DNA of 60,136 nucleotides, from the NCBI RefSeq assembly GCF_025060375.1, contig NZ_JANXCG010000056.1, positions 1 through 60,136 on the forward strand. The letters are read 5' to 3'. Under the pieces are notes generated by a model that saw only the letters and a program-made list of their open reading frames with translations, was not told the DNA's origin and made no database searches. Source of the DNA: Meiothermus sp. Its GTDB lineage: Bacteria; Deinococcota; Deinococci; Deinococcales; Thermaceae. Both the position numbers and the translations under genes were made by a program. Below are positions 9,195 to 18,163 of the stretch, piece after piece; the stretch's first letter is position 1; each line of letters begins with the position of its first letter.

Positions 9195-9749
9195 ATGGAG
9201 TGGATGTACGCCGGTCTGGCCGGCTACCTGCTGGGCTCGCTGCCCTTCGCCTACTGGTTTGGGATACTGCAAAACAAGAACCTGTTGACCGAAGGCTCAG
9301 GAAACATCGGTGCCCGCAACGCCTGGCGGGTGCTGGGGGCGGTGCCTGGGCTTATGGTGCTGGTGCTGGACATCGCAAAGGGCCTGATGGCGGTGGCCTT
9401 GGGAGAGTTCCTGGCCCAGCACCCTGGGGGAGGGCTCCTGGGGGGAAGCCTGGCGGTGTGGGGCCACTGCTACTCAGTCTGGCTCCTGGGACGGGGCGGA
9501 AAGGGCATTGCCCCCAGCCTAGGGGTTCTCTTCGCAGTCCACCCAGCGCTGCTGGGGGTGGCCTTTGGGTCTTTCGGGCTGGCCTACCTGCTCACCCGCC
9601 ACCCCTACCGAAGCGTTCTGCTTTCAGCGCTGGTCTTTCCGCTGGCCTCGAGCTCGCTGGGGGCAAGTCTGGCCTACCTCTGGTTCGGCTTTGGGGTGGC
9701 TGTACCAGTGGTGCTCAAGCACCTGGCCGATTGGAACCGACGTCCCTAA
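9195..9749 (+). CDS. plsY: Acyl-phosphate glycerol-3-phosphate acyltransferase
   Basis: Membrane enzyme of 184 aa that makes lysophosphatidate from acyl-phosphate and glycerol-3-phosphate, the first acylation of bacterial phospholipid synthesis. About five membrane segments are visible. The three PlsY motifs are present: GSGNIGARN (34-42), the GHCYSVWL-GRGGKG block, and the C-terminal KHLADWNRR. PlsX is not nearby. The length is typical. Confidence 0.93.
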   Translation: MEWMYAGLAGYLLGSLPFAYWFGILQNKNLLTEGSGNIGARNAWRVLGAVPGLMVLVLDIAKGLMAVALGEFLAQHPGGGLLGGSLAVWGHCYSVWLLGRGGKGIAPSLGVLFAVHPALLGVAFGSFGLAYLLTRHPYRSVLLSALVFPLASSSLGASLAYLWFGFGVAVPVVLKHLADWNRRP

Positions 9750-9792
9750 GACACAGCCCAAGGAGCTGCTAAGCTTGCCCTAGGTGAGAAGG

Positions 9793-11187
9793 ATGCTGGA
9801 CGAGACGCTGGTTAGCGAGGTGTTGGGACAGGCCCGAAGAGGAGGGGCCAGCTTTGCCGAGCTGTACGTGGAGCGCTGGCGGCGGCGGGCTGTGCGGCTG
9901 CTCTCTGGCGAGGTGAAGGAGGCCACCAGCGGGATAGAGTACGGGGCAGGGCTCAGGCTCTTCTACGGCACTGAGGTGGTCTACGGCTACACCAACGACC
10001 TAAGCCCAGAGGGGCTGCTGGAGGTCAGCGAGACCTTGGTGCGCTTGAAGGGCCAGGCCGGCCAGGTGGACCAAGCCGGGCGGGGCGGGCTCGACTTTCG
10101 CAAGGCGGTGGCCCAAGGGCTGCACGCCCCGGTGGTACCCCTTTCCGCACGGGACAAGCGCTACCGGCTGGAGCGCCTTCTGGAGGCCGAGGCGGGGGCC
10201 CGGGTGGGCCCCGAGATCGTACAGGTGCAAACCCAGCTTCTGGAGTGGGAGCAGGAGGTGCTGGTGGCCAACAGCGAGGGGGCCTGGTGCGAGGACCGCC
10301 GGGTGCGCACCCGGCTCTACGTAACCGCCATCGCCCAGGGCGAGGGGGGCCTACAGACCGGGGTGGCAGGACCAGGCCTCTCGGTGGGCCTGGAGCTCTT
10401 TGACCGCTACCCCCCTGCTGAGGTAGGGCGCAAGGCGGGCCTGCAGGCCCTCACCAACCTGCGGGCCAAGCCCGCACCGGCAGGTCCTATGCCGGTGGTC
10501 ATCGGCAACGGCTTCGGGGGGGTCATCTTCCACGAGGCCTTAGGTCATCTGCTCGAGACCACCTCCGTGGCCCGCAAGACCAGCGTCCTGGCCGACCGAC
10601 TGGGCGAAAAGGTGGCTGCCGACTGCGTGACCTACATTGACGACGGAACCATCCCGCACGGCTGGGGCTCCTCGGAGTTCGATGATGAGGGCCGGCCTAC
10701 CGAGCGCACCGTGCTGATCGAAAACGGGGTGCTGAAAAGCTACATGGTAGACCGCTGGGGCAGCCTCCTCACCGGCTACCGGCCCACCGGCTCGGGCCGC
10801 CGCCAAGACTACACCTTCGCCCCCACCAGCCGGATGCGCAACACCTTCATTGCCCCCGGCAACACGCCCAAGGAGAAGCTCTTTGAGGGCGTTGAGTTCG
10901 GCCTCTATGCCGCCGACTTGGGCGGCGGACAGGTGTTGCCCGGCTCTGGGGAGTACAACTTTGCCGTGAAGGAAGGCTACATCATCCGCCATGGGCGCGT
11001 TGAGGAGCCCGTGCGGGGGGCCATGCTGGTGGGCAAGGGTCCTGAGAGCATAAAGCGCATCGTGGCGGTGTCGGACGACCTGGAGATGGGCCCCGGTATG
11101 TGCGGCTCGCTTTCGGGCAGCCTACCGGTGGAGGTGGGCCAGCCCCACCTGCTCATTTCGGAGATTGTGGTAGGGGGACAGGCCTGA
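9793..11187 (+). CDS. tldD: Metalloprotease TldD
   Basis: Catalytic half of the TldD/TldE heterodimeric metallopeptidase (464 aa from ATG 9793), which in other bacteria trims leader peptides of modified peptides such as microcin B17 and degrades CcdA. The zinc motif HEALGH starts near residue 247. The C-terminal region ends in the usual Gly-rich segment (GMCGSLSGSLPVEVGQP). ATG 9793 is preferred over GTG 9784 because AGGTGA lies five bases before it. It is followed after 16 bases by tldE. No RiPP precursor or modification enzyme is visible, so the substrate is probably a housekeeping one. Confidence 0.92.
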   Translation: MLDETLVSEVLGQARRGGASFAELYVERWRRRAVRLLSGEVKEATSGIEYGAGLRLFYGTEVVYGYTNDLSPEGLLEVSETLVRLKGQAGQVDQAGRGGLDFRKAVAQGLHAPVVPLSARDKRYRLERLLEAEAGARVGPEIVQVQTQLLEWEQEVLVANSEGAWCEDRRVRTRLYVTAIAQGEGGLQTGVAGPGLSVGLELFDRYPPAEVGRKAGLQALTNLRAKPAPAGPMPVVIGNGFGGVIFHEALGHLLETTSVARKTSVLADRLGEKVAADCVTYIDDGTIPHGWGSSEFDDEGRPTERTVLIENGVLKSYMVDRWGSLLTGYRPTGSGRRQDYTFAPTSRMRNTFIAPGNTPKEKLFEGVEFGLYAADLGGGQVLPGSGEYNFAVKEGYIIRHGRVEEPVRGAMLVGKGPESIKRIVAVSDDLEMGPGMCGSLSGSLPVEVGQPHLLISEIVVGGQA

Positions 11188-11203
11188 GCCTGAGGGAGGG
11201 CAC

Positions 11204-12520
11204 ATGACCTTTGAGGAAGCCAAAGACTACCTTTTGCGCAAGGCTCGGGAGCTGGGGCTGGAGCTCGAGGTGCTGGCCGCAAAGAACCGCGAGCTCGCGG
11301 TGCAGGCCCGGGAGGGCCGGATTGAGGAAATCACCCAGGCCAACCAGGGTGGCGTGGGGGTCCGGGCAGTGGTGGCGGGCAAGACCGGCTACGCCTACAC
11401 CGAGGAGCTGACCCCAGAAGCCCTGGACTGGGTCTTGCAGGAGGCCCGCGAAAACGCCCTGTTGCAATCGGAGGCAGGGGGGTTCCTACCGGTCGGCGGA
11501 GCGCTGGGCCGGCACGACCTTCTGGGCGAAGGGCTTTCGGCCCCGCTGGAGCAAAAACGCCAAAAGGCCCTGGACCTCGAGGCGGGCCTGCGGGTTGACC
11601 CTCGGGTCAAACAGGTGCAGATGACCCGTTACGCCGAGCACGAGACCCAGGCCATCCTGGGCTCCACCGGGGGGGTCTCTGGGGCTTTCCGCAACGGCTA
11701 TGCCCTGCTCCTGACCAACGCCGTGATGGGCGAGGGGCAGAGCCTCAAACAGGGCTACGAGTTCGAGCTGGCCAAGGAGTTCCACGCTCTCGAGCCAGGC
11801 CGCACCGCCCAGGCGTTCCTACAGAACACCGGCCGCCTGCTGGGGGCCCGCCCCCTCAAGACCGGGCGCTACAGGGCCTACTTTGAACCCAAAGCCTTCG
11901 CCCAGCTGCTGGGCACCATGGGCTGGTTCCTGCTCTCGGCTAAGAACGTGCTGGAGGGTAAGAGCCTCCTGGCAGGCAAAATCGGCCAAAAGGTAGCCTC
12001 GGAGATCTTCACCCTGGTAGACGACCCCACCCTCCCGGGCGGGCTGGCCTCCCGCCCCTTTGACGCCGAGGGCACCCCCTCCAAGCGGACGGTGCTTATT
12101 GAGCGGGGGGTCTTGCGCACCTTCGCCCACAATGCCGAAACCGCCCGCAAGATGGGGGCCGAGAACACCGGCCACGCCGCCCGCAGCTACAAGGGGGTGC
12201 TGGGCGTCGCCCCTACCAACCTCTTCGTGGAGCCGGGCCAGGGGGTCAGACCCGACAGAGGGGTTGTGATCACCGACCTGATGGGCCTGCATGCTGGGGC
12301 CAATCCCATCTCGGGCGAGTTCAGCCTACAGGCCCTGGGCCTCTGGGTGGAGGGGGGCGAGGTAGCCTACCCGGTGGAGAACTTTACCGTGGCGGGGAAT
12401 TTCCTGGAGCTCCTCTCCCGCATCACCGCCTTGGGAACGGAGCTCGAGTGGAACCCCATGATGGGCATCGTGGGCTCGCCCATGGTAGAGGTAGCCGAGC
12501 TGTCCTTTGCTGGGGCTTAG
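11204..12520 (+). CDS. tldE: TldE/PmbA-like protease subunit
   Basis: Non-catalytic partner of TldD (438 aa), also called PmbA. It shares the TldD fold but lacks the HExxxH zinc motif, as expected for the E subunit. The segment RVDPRVKQVQMTRYAEHETQAIL corresponds to the substrate-channel region, and MGLHAGANPISGEFSLQALGLWVEGGE is the conserved C-terminal block. GAGGGAGGGC lies a few bases before ATG 11204. Together with tldD it forms a two-gene unit that runs on into the DUF402 gene. Confidence 0.9.
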   Translation: MTFEEAKDYLLRKARELGLELEVLAAKNRELAVQAREGRIEEITQANQGGVGVRAVVAGKTGYAYTEELTPEALDWVLQEARENALLQSEAGGFLPVGGALGRHDLLGEGLSAPLEQKRQKALDLEAGLRVDPRVKQVQMTRYAEHETQAILGSTGGVSGAFRNGYALLLTNAVMGEGQSLKQGYEFELAKEFHALEPGRTAQAFLQNTGRLLGARPLKTGRYRAYFEPKAFAQLLGTMGWFLLSAKNVLEGKSLLAGKIGQKVASEIFTLVDDPTLPGGLASRPFDAEGTPSKRTVLIERGVLRTFAHNAETARKMGAENTGHAARSYKGVLGVAPTNLFVEPGQGVRPDRGVVITDLMGLHAGANPISGEFSLQALGLWVEGGEVAYPVENFTVAGNFLELLSRITALGTELEWNPMMGIVGSPMVEVAELSFAGA

Positions 12521-12521
12521 A

Positions 12522-13046
12522 ATGCGCGGCTACCGGGTCGGGCAGGCCCTGCGGGTTGAGTTTTGGAAATACCCCGGCCACACCCTCCACTACTGGTGGG
12601 AAGCAGAGGTGGCCGAGCTACGGGAGGAAGGGGTGCTGGTCCACATGCCGATCGGCTTTCGCTTCCACCACGAGAGCAAAGGGCGCGTGGTGGAGGTGCC
12701 CCACCAGGCCTACGTGGCCTTCTTTGCGGACCGCTGGTACTCAGGAGGGCCCGACCTGGACGCCCAAGGACGGGTTCTGGAGTACTACTGGAACATCCAG
12801 ACCCCTCCGCAGTTTGAGGAGGGCCGCATCTGGCAGTACGACCTAGAGATAGATGTCCGGTGCAAGGCCGACCACACCTGCCAAACCCTGGACCTAGAGG
12901 AGTTCGCCACCAAGCTCCCGTTCTATCCAGCCGAGTGGGTGGAAAGGGCCAGGAAAGCGGTGGAAGAGGTGGAGGCCCATATGCGGCGGTGGGCCTGGCC
13001 TGTGCGGCCGCCAGCCCAGGGAGGAGACTGGCTGGAGCGGGTCTGA
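12522..13046 (+). CDS. DUF402 family protein
   Basis: 174 aa from ATG 12522, one base after the tldE stop. Family blocks are clear: DRWYSGGPDLDAQGRV, YYWNIQTPP, the acidic DLEIDVR, and LDLEEF. DUF402 proteins include FomD-like nucleoside-diphosphate hydrolases and Staphylococcus Ntdp, which need divalent metal bound by Asp/Glu of these blocks, so a nucleoside di- or triphosphatase is plausible but unproven. A TTG at 12507 inside tldE would add five residues and is less likely. Confidence 0.75.
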   Translation: MRGYRVGQALRVEFWKYPGHTLHYWWEAEVAELREEGVLVHMPIGFRFHHESKGRVVEVPHQAYVAFFADRWYSGGPDLDAQGRVLEYYWNIQTPPQFEEGRIWQYDLEIDVRCKADHTCQTLDLEEFATKLPFYPAEWVERARKAVEEVEAHMRRWAWPVRPPAQGGDWLERV

Positions 13047-13050
13047 GGGC

Positions 13051-13079
13051 TTGACCCCACACCCCAGGCGGGGGACAAT
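13051..13079 (+). promoter_or_regulatory. Leaderless promoter of aspC
   Basis: -35 TTGACC (13051-13056), 17-bp spacer, -10 GACAAT (13074-13079), then eight bases to ATG 13088. Transcription would start at or within two bases of the ATG. It begins five bases after the DUF402 stop, so aspC is transcribed independently. Confidence 0.6.
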
Positions 13080-13087
13080 CTACGGAT

Positions 13088-14239
13088 ATGCGAGGCCTGT
13101 CCAACCGTGTCCGGACCCTGAAGCCCTCCGCCACCGTAGCGGTGAACGCCAAGGCCATGGAGCTACGGCGACAGGGGGTAGATCTCATCGCCATGACCGC
13201 CGGGGAGCCCGACTTCGACACCCCTCAGTTCATCAAGGAGGCGGCCATACGGGCCCTGGCCGCGGGCAAGACCAAGTACGCCCCGCCCGCCGGCATCCCA
13301 GAGTTGCGGGAGGCCATCAGCGCGAAGTTCAAGCGCGAAAACGGACTGGAAATACCCCCGGAGGCCACCGTGGTCACGGTGGGCGGCAAGCAGGCCCTAT
13401 TCAATCTCTTCCAGGCTATCCTCAACCCTGGGGACGAGGTCATCGTCATCGGCCCTTACTGGGTTAGCTATCCCGAGATGGTGCGCTTCGCCGAGGGGGT
13501 GCCGGTGGAGGTGCTCACCGGCCCCGAGTCGGGCTTCATCCCCGACCCTGCCGATATCGAGCGCAGGATAACCTCCCGCACCAAGGCCATCGTGGTCAAC
13601 TCCCCGGGAAACCCCACCGGTGCGGTCTACCCCAAGGAGGTGCTCACGGCCATCGCCGAGCTGGCCCAGAAATATGACCTCTACGTGGTTTCCGACGAAA
13701 TCTACGAGCACCTCATCTACGAAGGCGAGCACTTCTCCCCCGCGCGGGTCGCCCCTGAGCATACCATCACCGTCAACGGCGCGGCCAAAGCCTTCGCTAT
13801 GACTGGCTGGCGCATCGGCTATGCAGGTGGCCCTAAAGAGGTCATCAAGGGCATCATCGATGTTTCCAGCCAGTCCACCACCAGCCCCGATACCATCGCC
13901 CAGTGGGCTATGGTGGAGGCCCTAAACAACGTGGAGGAAGCCCAGCGCTTTATCACCATGGCCCGTGAGGCCTACCGGGCCCGTCGGAGCATCATCGTGG
14001 AGGGGCTCAACGCCCTGGGCCTGCCCACCCCGCGGGTTAGCGGAGCCTTTTACGTTCTATCCGATGTCTCGCGCGTAGACCCCGACGAGCAACGGGCCGC
14101 GCTCAGGCTGCTCAACGAGGCCCGGGTAGCGGTGGTCCCGGGCACCGACTTCGCCGCCCCACGGCACGTGCGCTTCAGCTACGCCACCAGCGAGGAGAAC
14201 ATCCGCAAGGCCTTGGAGCGAATCGCGGCCGTTCTCTAG
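13088..14239 (+). CDS. aspC: Aspartate aminotransferase
   Basis: PLP-dependent class I/II aminotransferase (383 aa), subgroup Ib, interconverting aspartate and oxaloacetate. The opening MRGLSNRVRTLKPSATVAVNAK-type sequence and later blocks match the well-studied Thermus thermophilus enzyme almost throughout. The PLP lysine is K234 in NGAAKAFAMTGWRIGY, at the same position as in T. thermophilus. Asn in NSPGNPTG and Tyr in SDEIYEHL are the other cofactor contacts. It is monocistronic, convergent with the GNAT gene across a hairpin. Confidence 0.95.
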   Translation: MRGLSNRVRTLKPSATVAVNAKAMELRRQGVDLIAMTAGEPDFDTPQFIKEAAIRALAAGKTKYAPPAGIPELREAISAKFKRENGLEIPPEATVVTVGGKQALFNLFQAILNPGDEVIVIGPYWVSYPEMVRFAEGVPVEVLTGPESGFIPDPADIERRITSRTKAIVVNSPGNPTGAVYPKEVLTAIAELAQKYDLYVVSDEIYEHLIYEGEHFSPARVAPEHTITVNGAAKAFAMTGWRIGYAGGPKEVIKGIIDVSSQSTTSPDTIAQWAMVEALNNVEEAQRFITMAREAYRARRSIIVEGLNALGLPTPRVSGAFYVLSDVSRVDPDEQRAALRLLNEARVAVVPGTDFAAPRHVRFSYATSEENIRKALERIAAVL

Positions 14240-14261
14240 GCGAGGCGCTCCTCTAGCCTAG
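14236..14261. terminator. Hairpin between convergent aspC and GNAT genes
   Basis: Stem CTAGGC-GAGG (14236-14245) pairs with CCTC (14250-14253) and GCCTAG (14256-14261) around a CGCT loop, with TA bulged. It overlaps both stop codons. There is no T-tract on either side, so it is a transcript-end hairpin rather than a classic intrinsic terminator. Confidence 0.45.
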
Positions 14262-15118
14262 AACTCCATAGCGTAGGTCATCACCGCGCTCTCTTCGCGA
14301 AAACCCAAACCGCGGTAGAGGGTCTGTGCGGCTTTTTCGTGGTCATGGGCCCGCACCCGGAGGAGCTCAACGGTGGGCTGGGCAAAGGCCCAGTCGGCCA
14401 CAGCACCCAGCAGGGCCCGCCCCAGGCCTCTACCCCGGGCCTCGGGCACCACCCCAATGTAGGCCACCTCAGCCTCCTTGTCCCCCAGCTCGAGCTCAGC
14501 CAGGCCCACCGCCTGCCCCTTTCGGCTGTAGGCCAGGAAAAGCTCCACCCCAGCCTCCAGAAAGTGCTGGCAGAGCTCCTCGTCGGTCCAGCGCAGGCGC
14601 AGGCTCCAGCCATCCTCAACCCGGCTGTAGAGCTCCCGGTAGACCTCAGGGTCACAGCGCTCAACCCGCTCAATCCGAAAACCCTGGGGTACCGGGCAGG
14701 AAAGGTCGGCCCGCCCGATGGTGTAGAAGTAGGTGGTGTGCTGGGCAGAAAAACCCATCCCTTCCAAGAGGCTTCGGACCCTTTGGTTGCGGGCCTCAGG
14801 AAAGGCGTACAGGGCAGAATAGCCCCGCTGGCGGGCTTTGCGGATGAGGTGGGCCAGCAAGGCCCGGCCATCCCCTCCTCGGACGATGGGGCCCTCGAGC
14901 GCCGCCCCATCCCAAAAGGGCACCAGGGCCCCGTAGCCCTCCACCCGACCTCCCTCGAGCCAAACCCAGGCCTGCTCCTCGCCCACCAGAAGCTCCCACC
15001 AAAGGCCTTCGGGGGTACGGGCCTCTGGGGCCAGAGCCCGACGCTCGGGGGCCTGATCCATCCAGGCCAAAAGTTCGGCGAGCTGGGAAAGGTGCTGCTG
15101 GGTCACCGGTCGGTTCAC
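14258..15118 (-). CDS. Tandem GNAT acetyltransferase
   Basis: 286 aa from GTG 15118, with two GNAT-fold halves. The C-terminal half has a full acetyl-CoA loop (VVPEARGRGLGRALL) and the usual GFREESAVMTYAMEF end. The N-terminal half (about 1-140) has the fold but a degenerate CoA loop (GGDGRALLAHLIRKAR). This layout is seen in mycothiol-synthase-like and other double GNAT proteins, but the substrate is unknown. A longer frame reaches 15187 but would run through the promoter, and GGGGG lies shortly before GTG 15118. Confidence 0.7.
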   Translation of the reverse strand: MNRPVTQQHLSQLAELLAWMDQAPERRALAPEARTPEGLWWELLVGEEQAWVWLEGGRVEGYGALVPFWDGAALEGPIVRGGDGRALLAHLIRKARQRGYSALYAFPEARNQRVRSLLEGMGFSAQHTTYFYTIGRADLSCPVPQGFRIERVERCDPEVYRELYSRVEDGWSLRLRWTDEELCQHFLEAGVELFLAYSRKGQAVGLAELELGDKEAEVAYIGVVPEARGRGLGRALLGAVADWAFAQPTVELLRVRAHDHEKAAQTLYRGLGFREESAVMTYAMEF

Positions 15119-15147
15119 CGCACACCCCCGCAAACGGCGTTTTTCGT

Positions 15148-15175
15148 ATTGTACTACGCCCACTTTTGTTAGAAT
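15148..15175. promoter_or_regulatory. Divergent promoters of GNAT and lipid-kinase genes
   Basis: Minus strand: -10 TACAAT (15148-15153) within CGTAGTACAAT, giving a leader of about 25 bases for GNAT. Plus strand: -10 TAGAAT (15170-15175), about 6 bases of leader before ATG 15189; a TTGTAC 15 bp upstream is a poor -35. The minus element is repeated exactly upstream of the BY-kinase gene (22030-22040). Confidence 0.5.
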
Positions 15176-15188
15176 CGGGCCACGCAAA

Positions 15189-16082
15189 ATGAGCCCTTAT
15201 GTCCTCTTTGTCGTCAATCCCGCCGCCGGGCGGGGCAGGGTCGGCCGGATGCTGGAGCACCTGCAGCGCCTCATCCAGCGGCGGGCGGATGGCCTGAGGG
15301 TCGAGGTGGCGGTAACCCAACGCCCCGGCCATGCCACCGAGCTGGCCCAGAAAGCTCCCTCCCAAAGCCGGGTGGTGGCCGTGGGCGGTGACGGCACCGT
15401 CCACGAGGTGGTGCGGGGCCTGGCAGGCTCGGACAAAGCCCTGGGGGTGGTGCCCATCGGCAGCGGCAACGACTTCGCCCGGATGGTGGGCCTGCACCGG
15501 CTCGGGCTGGAGGCTGCGGTGGAGGCCGCGCTGCGGGCCCCAGCGCACCCTGTGGACCTGGGCCTGGTCAACCAACAACCCTATGGGGCCAGCCTGGGCA
15601 TCGGGTTTGACGCCGCAGTGGCCCGCAAGGCCCTAGAGGCCCCCACCCTTTTGCGGGGCATGCCGCGCTACTTGTACTCTCTCTTCGGGGTGCTCCGGGA
15701 GCTCGAGCTGCCGCAGCTGGAGCTTTACCAGAACGACCGCCTGCTCTACCAAGGCCCGAGCCTGCTGGTAGCCCTGATGAACGCGCCCACCTACGGCGGT
15801 GGCATCCCCATCGTGCCCCAGGCTGTACCCACCGATGGGCTGCTCTCGGTGGCGGTGGCAGGCAGGTTCAGCCGGCTGGGGGTGGTGGGCATCCTGCCCC
15901 GTCTGCTGACTGGCCGGCACGTGCACCATCCCCGGTTGCGCTTCTTCCAGGGCGAGGCCTTCCTAGCCCGCTTCGATCGCCCCGTCCCTGCCCATACCGA
16001 CGGTGAGCTGATCCCACCCTCCACCGAGTACCGCGTGCAGGTAGTGCCTGGGGGCCTTTCGGTGGCCGGCTTTGGAGGGTGA
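15189..16082 (+). CDS. Diacylglycerol kinase family lipid kinase
   Basis: 297 aa soluble lipid kinase of the DgkB/YegS/LCB5 family, which phosphorylates diacylglycerol or related lipids with ATP. The nucleotide-binding motif GGDGT is in VVAVGGDGTVHEV and the second motif in IGSGNDFAR. The C-terminal beta-sandwich with YGGGIPIVPQA and TDGLLSVAVAG is complete. Recycling of diacylglycerol, or sphingoid- or glycolipid-related phosphorylation, is possible; sequence does not decide. Confidence 0.85.
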   Translation: MSPYVLFVVNPAAGRGRVGRMLEHLQRLIQRRADGLRVEVAVTQRPGHATELAQKAPSQSRVVAVGGDGTVHEVVRGLAGSDKALGVVPIGSGNDFARMVGLHRLGLEAAVEAALRAPAHPVDLGLVNQQPYGASLGIGFDAAVARKALEAPTLLRGMPRYLYSLFGVLRELELPQLELYQNDRLLYQGPSLLVALMNAPTYGGGIPIVPQAVPTDGLLSVAVAGRFSRLGVVGILPRLLTGRHVHHPRLRFFQGEAFLARFDRPVPAHTDGELIPPSTEYRVQVVPGGLSVAGFGG

Positions 16083-16094
16083 TGTGTAACCACA

Positions 16095-16109
16095 CCAGCC
16101 ATGGGCTGG
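16095..16109. repeat. Short inverted repeat before the GGDEF/EAL gene
   Basis: Perfect 6-bp arms CCAGCC (16095-16100) and GGCTGG (16104-16109) around ATG, in the 80-bp gap after the lipid kinase. It could be an operator half-pair or a small transcript hairpin. Confidence 0.3.
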
Positions 16110-16162
16110 CCTGGTACATTAGGGAGCATAGGGCTCAGCGCCCCCACAGGAGAGGATTGGCA

Positions 16163-18160
16163 TTGGTGAACGAGGCCAGTTGGAAGCTATTCGCTCCGCT
16201 CTCAATTGAAGGGGCCACCCTCCTGATCGAACACCAGGACCTGCCCTCGGGCATGGCCATCCGGTTGGGAGGGGCAGGGGGGGTGGTGCTCAAACCCCAG
16301 GAAGCCCAGGAGCTCCTGCTCAACCTGCTCACCGGCGAGTCCTGGGTCAGCAGCCGGTTGGTCTGGGCCGCCCCCCGGCTGCACATCGGCCAGCGAGGCT
16401 ACAACCTGAACGAGCGGGCCAAACTGGCCCTGATTGAAGCCCTGCAGGCCCTCTTAGTGGAGTCGCAGGGAACCGCCATCAACCCCATGCCCAAGGAAAC
16501 CTGGCAGCGGGCCTTGCTCGAGCTCTCCCGCCAGCGCTTCGTGGGCGTGGAGGAGGCCCTGCCCAAACTGGGAGAGATGCTCATCGGGCTGGGGCTGAAG
16601 GGCCTTTGCCTGTGGCTGCGGGAGGCCAACCAGACTGCTTTGAAACCCGTGGGGCAGTACCCCGAGGCTGCTCCCCTCGAGGCCCTCTCCCCCGAGCGCC
16701 AACCGGTCTACTTTCAGGTGCTGGAGCACAACCTCCTCATCGCCGCCGAGGACGCCCGCCAGGACGCCCGCATGAACGAACTGCGCGAAATTCTGCTAAG
16801 CCGCGGCCTGGGCGCGGTGCTGCAGGTGGTTCTGCACAGCGAGGGTGGCCTGTGGGGCCTGCTTTGGCTTGAAAGCCTCCAGCCGCGCAAGTGGAACCCC
16901 AGCGACGAGACCATGGCCCTGGCCGTGGCCCAAGTCATCGAGCGCATCCTGCGTCCGCTGAAGGACGAGCTCAACATCCAAGCCCCTGAGCGCCGCTCAC
17001 TTGCGGTGCGGCGCAGTGAGTTTGAAATCAACCTAGCCCAGGCGCTTTCGCTGGCCCAACGCCATGGCCGTTCGCTGGCCCTAATGCGCATCCGAGTGGA
17101 GGGGATGAACCGAGCCCAAACCGAGCAGGCCGCCCGCGAAATCGCCTACACCCTTCGCCAAAGCGATTCGCTGGCCTATCTGGGGGAGCAGGGCTTCGCC
17201 CTCCTGCTCTCTGAGGTGCGCTTCACCGCAGGGGCCAGCCGAGTAGCCCACCGCCTTCTGGGCCGGCTCCGGTCAGCCTTATCCGGACTCAAGGTGGGCA
17301 TTGGGATTGCAATGTACCCTCAGGACGCCACCAGCGCAGAGGGCCTTTGGACCCAGGCCGAGCAGGCCTGCGCCAAGGCGCTGGAAAGCGGCGGGGGCAT
17401 CCGCCTCCTAACCCCAGGGGCCAGCGAGCTCCAGGAGGCCCTAAACCAGAATAGCCTGACCCTGCACTTCCAACCGATCTACAGCCTGGGCGACCTCGAG
17501 CTCGCAGCAGTGGAGGCTCTGGCCCGCTGGCCCAAGCCCAAGGGGCTCTACCAGGCAGGAGACTTCCTGCCCCTGGCGGAACAGGCGGGTCTGCTGAGCG
17601 CACAAGACCGCTGGACTTTGGAAAAGGTTCTGGAGCAGGCCGCGCTCTGGAAGCCCTCCGGGGTAAACGCCCGCTTCAGCGTGAACATCTCCGCAGAAAC
17701 CCTAGCCGATCCCAACTTCCCTACCCTGCTGCGGGAGATGCTCTCCACCAAACGGCTCCCCGCCGACACACTGATCCTGGAATTCAAGGAAGAGGCCATC
17801 CTAAGCGACTTAGAGACCGCCAGCCGCAGCCTGGAAATCCTGAAGCACCTGGGGGTGGACATCGCCTTGGACAACTTCGGCACCAATCCCTTGCCCCTCA
17901 CCCAGCTGAGGCGCCTGCCGCTGGACTGGATTAAGCTCAACCCCGCCCTATCTACCTCAGAAAACGCGCCCCTGGCCAAGGCCGCCATTGAGATGGTGCA
18001 CGCCGTGGGGGCCAAAGCAGTGGCCAAAGGGCTGGAGGAGCAGTCCCAGCTCAGCCGCATGAAGGAGCTGGGGGCTGACCTGGGCCAGGGGCACATCCTG
18101 GGCTGGCCGGTGCCTGCAGAGGACCTAGGGGCCCTCTTGGTCTGGGGTATCGGCTCCTGA
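16163..18160 (+). CDS. Degenerate GGDEF/EAL signalling protein
   Basis: About 665 aa, soluble, with no membrane segment. Order: N-terminal region unassigned (1-150), GAF-like sensor (about 190-290), GGDEF-fold domain (about 300-410), EAL domain (about 420-665). The GGDEF signature is replaced by LGEQG (near 340), so no cyclase activity is expected. EAL keeps the E of VEALARW (near 450) and the E of LEFKEE, but the metal motif DDFGT reads DNFGT, KID reads KLN, and AEGVE reads AKGLE. Phosphodiesterase activity is therefore doubtful; a c-di-GMP-binding or protein-contact role is more likely. AGGAGAGG (16148-16155) points to TTG 16163 or GTG 16166 as the start. Confidence 0.78.
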   Translation: MVNEASWKLFAPLSIEGATLLIEHQDLPSGMAIRLGGAGGVVLKPQEAQELLLNLLTGESWVSSRLVWAAPRLHIGQRGYNLNERAKLALIEALQALLVESQGTAINPMPKETWQRALLELSRQRFVGVEEALPKLGEMLIGLGLKGLCLWLREANQTALKPVGQYPEAAPLEALSPERQPVYFQVLEHNLLIAAEDARQDARMNELREILLSRGLGAVLQVVLHSEGGLWGLLWLESLQPRKWNPSDETMALAVAQVIERILRPLKDELNIQAPERRSLAVRRSEFEINLAQALSLAQRHGRSLALMRIRVEGMNRAQTEQAAREIAYTLRQSDSLAYLGEQGFALLLSEVRFTAGASRVAHRLLGRLRSALSGLKVGIGIAMYPQDATSAEGLWTQAEQACAKALESGGGIRLLTPGASELQEALNQNSLTLHFQPIYSLGDLELAAVEALARWPKPKGLYQAGDFLPLAEQAGLLSAQDRWTLEKVLEQAALWKPSGVNARFSVNISAETLADPNFPTLLREMLSTKRLPADTLILEFKEEAILSDLETASRSLEILKHLGVDIALDNFGTNPLPLTQLRRLPLDWIKLNPALSTSENAPLAKAAIEMVHAVGAKAVAKGLEEQSQLSRMKELGADLGQGHILGWPVPAEDLGALLVWGIGS

Positions 18161-18163
18161 GCC

